Source: Chloroflexota bacterium
Lineage (GTDB): Bacteria; Chloroflexota; Anaerolineae; Aggregatilineales; J027
Direction: 5' to 3'
Length of the DNA stretch: 64,000 bases
Assembly: GCA_013112715.1 (NCBI GenBank)
Contig: JABFGB010000007.1
Coordinates: forward strand, 1-64,000
The notes under the pieces are model-generated. The model searched no databases and was not told the origin of the DNA. It saw nothing but the letters and a program-made list of their open reading frames with translations. Below are positions 61,362-64,000 of this stretch, piece by piece. Positions within the stretch are counted from its first letter, which is position 1. Each line of letters starts with the position of its first letter. The translations under genes were made by a program, and so were the position numbers.

Positions 61362-62487
61362 CCAATTTGCCATTATTGAAAGCACCCTGCGCGAAGGGGA
61401 GCAGTTTAGTACGGCGACTTTTTCCACCGCCCAAAAGCTGGAAATCGCGGGACTGCTCGATGATTTTGGGGTCGAAATGATCGAGATGACCTCCCCCTGT
61501 GCCTCTCCCCAAAGCGAGGCCGATATTCGCGCCGTCACCAATCTGGGGCTAAATGCCCGTATTTTGACCCACATCCGCTGCAATCGGGATGATGCCGTCC
61601 GCGCATTGGATACAGGCGTGCATGGGTTGGATATTGTGATTGGCACATCGCCCCAACTCATGCAGCACAGTCATGGCAAGAACATCAACCAGATTATTGA
61701 CCTCGCTGCCGATGTGATGTGTTTTATCCGCGAACAAGCCCCTGATATTATTCTGCGCTTCAGTACAGAAGATACCTTCCGCAGTCGAGAGGCCGATTTG
61801 CTGCGGGTGTATCTAGCCATTGCCGATCTGAGAATGGTTAATCGGCTCGGGGTGGCGGATACCGTTGGGGTTGCTATGCCACAGCAGGTCTATCAGATGG
61901 TCAATCAATTGGTACGGCTAACCGGGTTGGATGTCGAATTTCATGGGCATAACGACAGCGGCTGTGCGATTGCCAATGCCTGTGCTGCGTTGGAAGGAGG
62001 CGCGACCCACATTGATACCACCATCTTAGGCATCGGAGAACGCAACGGCATTACCCCATTAGGTGGATTGGTAGCGCGGCTCTACACCCTCAATCGAAAT
62101 TATGTGACCAAATATAATCTGCGCCTACTGCCCCAATTAGATCGGCTGATTGCGGATATTTGTGAAATAGACATCCCCTTTAACAATTACATCACCGGAG
62201 CAAGCGCTTTTATCCATAAGGCTGGGATTCATGCCAAAGCCGTATTGGCTGATCCCTCGACCTATGAAATTTTGCGACCTGAAGAATTTGGGCTGCATCG
62301 GGAAGTGGCGATTGGGCATCGGCTAACGGGATGGAACGCCATCCGCGAACGGGCACTGTCGCTGGGAGTCAGTTTGGAAAACGCGACCCTGCAAGCCATT
62401 ACCCAAGACATCAAGCGTCGCGCCGATGTGCGTCCCCTGACCCTACCCGAAGTGGATGCGCTGATATGGGAGGCGGCAAACGCATGA
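61351..62487 (+). CDS. lys20: Homocitrate synthase
   Basis: This enzyme condenses acetyl-CoA with 2-oxoglutarate, the committed step of the aminoadipate route. The 378-residue protein is of the Thermus type: [28 protein letters not shown] at the N-terminus, the metal site [35 protein letters not shown], and [21 protein letters not shown]. The HCS-type residues in the EGEQF and SPQSEAD regions distinguish it from 2-isopropylmalate synthase in my memory, and the genes around it support homocitrate. No regulatory C-terminal domain (LeuA-type) is present, so lysine control may act on the (TIM-barrel) domain or on transcription. It overlaps the next gene by four bases. Confidence 0.93.
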   Translation: MPLNQFAIIESTLREGEQFSTATFSTAQKLEIAGLLDDFGVEMIEMTSPCASPQSEADIRAVTNLGLNARILTHIRCNRDDAVRALDTGVHGLDIVIGTSPQLMQHSHGKNINQIIDLAADVMCFIREQAPDIILRFSTEDTFRSREADLLRVYLAIADLRMVNRLGVADTVGVAMPQQVYQMVNQLVRLTGLDVEFHGHNDSGCAIANACAALEGGATHIDTTILGIGERNGITPLGGLVARLYTLNRNYVTKYNLRLLPQLDRLIADICEIDIPFNNYITGASAFIHKAGIHAKAVLADPSTYEILRPEEFGLHREVAIGHRLTGWNAIRERALSLGVSLENATLQAITQDIKRRADVRPLTLPEVDALIWEAANA

Positions 62488-63740
62488 GTGGCAAGACCTT
62501 TGTAGAGAAAGCATTGGCCCGTGCCGCTGGGGTCAGCGAAGCCAGCGCTGGGGACATTCTGGATGTGCGGCCTGATTTGATTTTTAGCCATGATAATTCC
62601 GCCGCCATCCGCCGTATTTTTGAGAAAATCGGGGCAAAAAATATTGCACGGCCTGATCGGGTAGCCATCACGCTTGACCATGCTGTGCCTGCCCCCACAA
62701 CGCAGCACGCCCAAAATCATGCCGAAATCCGTGAGTGGATTAAGCAGCAGAGTATCCAACACTTTTTTGAGGTAGGGCGCGGCATTTGCCATCAGGTGAT
62801 TAGCGAAGAAGCCCTGATTCTACCCGGCGAAACCATCTTAGGAGCAGACAGCCACAGCACGCATTTTGGCTGGTTAGGGGCATTTGGAGCAGGCGTGGGT
62901 CGGACAGAAATGGCAGCATTATGGGCAACAGGTGAACTTTGGCTGCGTGTGCCCGAAGCGATGCGCGTCACACTGACAGGCCGCTTGCAATCCGGTGTCA
63001 CTGCCAAAGACATCAGCCTGCGAATTTTGGGGGATATGGGGGTCGAAGGTGGCCTCTATCGTTCGGTGGAATTCGCCGGGGATACCCTCAGCACCCTTTC
63101 ATTAGATGAACGGCCCATCCTGCCGAATGTAATGGCGGAATTTGGCGCAAAAAATGCGTACATGCCACCCGATGACATGGTGTTCAATTATTTGGAGGCC
63201 CGCCGCACCCGCGATTATACGCCGCTGTATCCTGACCCTGACGCGCATTATGAAATCGAATATGCGTTGGATGTCAGCCAATTGGAGCCGCAAATTGCGC
63301 TACCCCATCAACCCGATAACGTCGTGCGATTATCCGATGCGATTGGTGAACCCGTCCAGCAGGCATTTATCGGGACGTGTACCAATGGGCGGTTGGAAGA
63401 TCTGCAAGCAGCGGCGGATGTCTTGCGGGGTCATCAAGTGGCGTGTCGGTTGGTAGTCATTCCCGCCAGTTCACAGGTGCTATTAGAAGCCACCCGTTCT
63501 GGCATTATCGAAACGCTATTGATGGCAGGGGCAACGATTGCCACCCCCGGCTGTGGGCCATGTATGGGCAATCATATGGGCATCCCCGCGCCAAATGAAG
63601 CAACCGTCAGCAGCGCCAACCGTAATTTTAAAGGGCGGATGGGCACACCTGAAGCACCCGTTTATCTCGCCAGCCCCTATGTCGTCGCTGCCAGTGCCAT
63701 TTGTGGGGCAATTGCCGATCCGAGGGAGTTTCTATCATGA
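62484..63740 (+). CDS. lysT: Homoaconitase large subunit (LeuC/aconitase family)
   Basis: With the small subunit this isomerises homocitrate to homoisocitrate through cis-homoaconitate. The start is the ATG at 62484 in the ATGA overlap; an earlier frame lies inside the homocitrate synthase gene. The 418 residues bind a 4Fe-4S cluster by the Cys of GTCTNGR and of CGPCMGN. The substrate region [25 protein letters not shown] is typical. Leucine-route LeuC has a near-identical layout, so the assignment depends on the lysine genes. It overlaps the small subunit by four bases. Confidence 0.92.
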   Translation: MSGKTFVEKALARAAGVSEASAGDILDVRPDLIFSHDNSAAIRRIFEKIGAKNIARPDRVAITLDHAVPAPTTQHAQNHAEIREWIKQQSIQHFFEVGRGICHQVISEEALILPGETILGADSHSTHFGWLGAFGAGVGRTEMAALWATGELWLRVPEAMRVTLTGRLQSGVTAKDISLRILGDMGVEGGLYRSVEFAGDTLSTLSLDERPILPNVMAEFGAKNAYMPPDDMVFNYLEARRTRDYTPLYPDPDAHYEIEYALDVSQLEPQIALPHQPDNVVRLSDAIGEPVQQAFIGTCTNGRLEDLQAAADVLRGHQVACRLVVIPASSQVLLEATRSGIIETLLMAGATIATPGCGPCMGNHMGIPAPNEATVSSANRNFKGRMGTPEAPVYLASPYVVAASAICGAIADPREFLS

Positions 63741-64000
63741 GCAGTCATCGCTGTTGGGTTTATGGGGATAACGTCAATACTGATGTCATTTTCCCCGGCA
63801 AATATACGTATACCCTCAAGACGCCAGAAGAAATCGCGGCCCATGCACTGGAAGACCTTGATTCAACCTTTGCCGCCAATGTCCGCCGGGGGGATGTCAT
63901 CGTCGCAGGGCAAAATTGGGGCTGTGGCAGCAGTCGTGAACAGGGCGTGACCGCGCCCAAATATGCCGGAGTGGACATCATTATCGCCGCCTCATTCAGC
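63737..64000 (+). CDS. lysU: Homoaconitase small subunit, partial
   Basis: The first 88 codons of the small (swivel-domain) subunit are visible: [17 protein letters not shown] at the start and [23 protein letters not shown], where GCGSSREQ is the family signature. It is cut by the window end. The start overlaps the large-subunit stop in ATGA. The next genes, not seen, would be expected to hold homoisocitrate dehydrogenase and the final LysK/LysN steps. Confidence 0.92.
   Translation, partial: MSSHRCWVYGDNVNTDVIFPGKYTYTLKTPEEIAAHALEDLDSTFAANVRRGDVIVAGQNWGCGSSREQGVTAPKYAGVDIIIAASFS

Noticed and set aside
1..64000. CRISPR arrays, tRNA or rRNA genes, prophage or integrase genes
   Set aside because: No regularly spaced repeats, tRNA-like T-loops with acceptor pairing, rRNA blocks or phage genes were recognised when reading both strands.

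Overview
The window looks like chromosomal DNA of a Chloroflexota bacterium, probably of the Anaerolineae. This is inferred from gene content and not from a marker gene: protein kinase/STAND ATPase/WD40 giants, a Thermus-type LysW lysine operon, exported proteins with CARDB-like and Big_5-like domains, DUF4388 plus small GTPase modules, and moderate GC. No rRNA, tRNA, CRISPR array or prophage was seen. Most genes are densely packed, with ATGA or TAATG overlaps inside operons.

Layout. 1-862: a probable IS630-type transposase end abuts the remnant of an exported protein gene. 915-4610 (minus): a 2-oxoacid dehydrogenase operon (E1 alpha, E1 beta, a free-standing lipoyl protein, E2) with its own promoter and terminator. 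4899-10893: two small unknown genes flank a 1642-residue kinase/STAND/WD40 protein. 10918-19197: a phenylacetate (paa) catabolic cluster with a thiolase, a hydratase resembling ring-cleaving hydrolases, the epoxidase subunits PaaABC, PaaD, PaaF, PaaG, and PaaH split over two genes. 19368-27546: a two-gene operon of a kinase/SF1-helicase fusion of about 2075 residues and a winged-helix/degenerate phospholipase-D-like partner. I regard this as the most novel system in the window.

27584-30900 (minus): an ArsR-type regulator, a receiver-like protein with a palindrome in its promoter region, and metK under a SAM-I riboswitch. 30979-44060: a small membrane protein; a four-gene MacB/FtsX-type ABC operon with a Yip1-like protein and a large CARDB-like exported protein; a HEAT-like protein; and a bacterial alpha-2-macroglobulin. 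44144-48320: a fused methyltransferase, then a minus-strand operon of upp, wecA-like, DUF5996 and Nudix genes. Two strong divergent sigma-70 promoters lie between upp and a DUF4388 gene. 48586-54371: DUF4388 protein, small GTPase, alpha/beta hydrolase, AlaX editing protein, GNAT, pcm, and isocitrate lyase on the minus strand.

54582-56870: a compact regulatory operon holding a soluble histidine kinase, a NarL-type regulator, an ECF sigma factor and a zinc anti-sigma factor. 56893-57310: a promoter and a long leader with three terminator-like hairpins. 57311-64000: lysW, lysX, lysY, lysZ, lysJ, homocitrate synthase, and the large and small homoaconitase subunits, cut by the window end. These make lysine from 2-oxoglutarate through alpha-aminoadipate on the LysW carrier protein.

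Taken together, the cell is a heterotroph that can use phenylacetyl-CoA and 2-oxoacids, has isocitrate lyase for growth on acetyl-CoA, makes its own lysine, and invests heavily in surface and signalling proteins.
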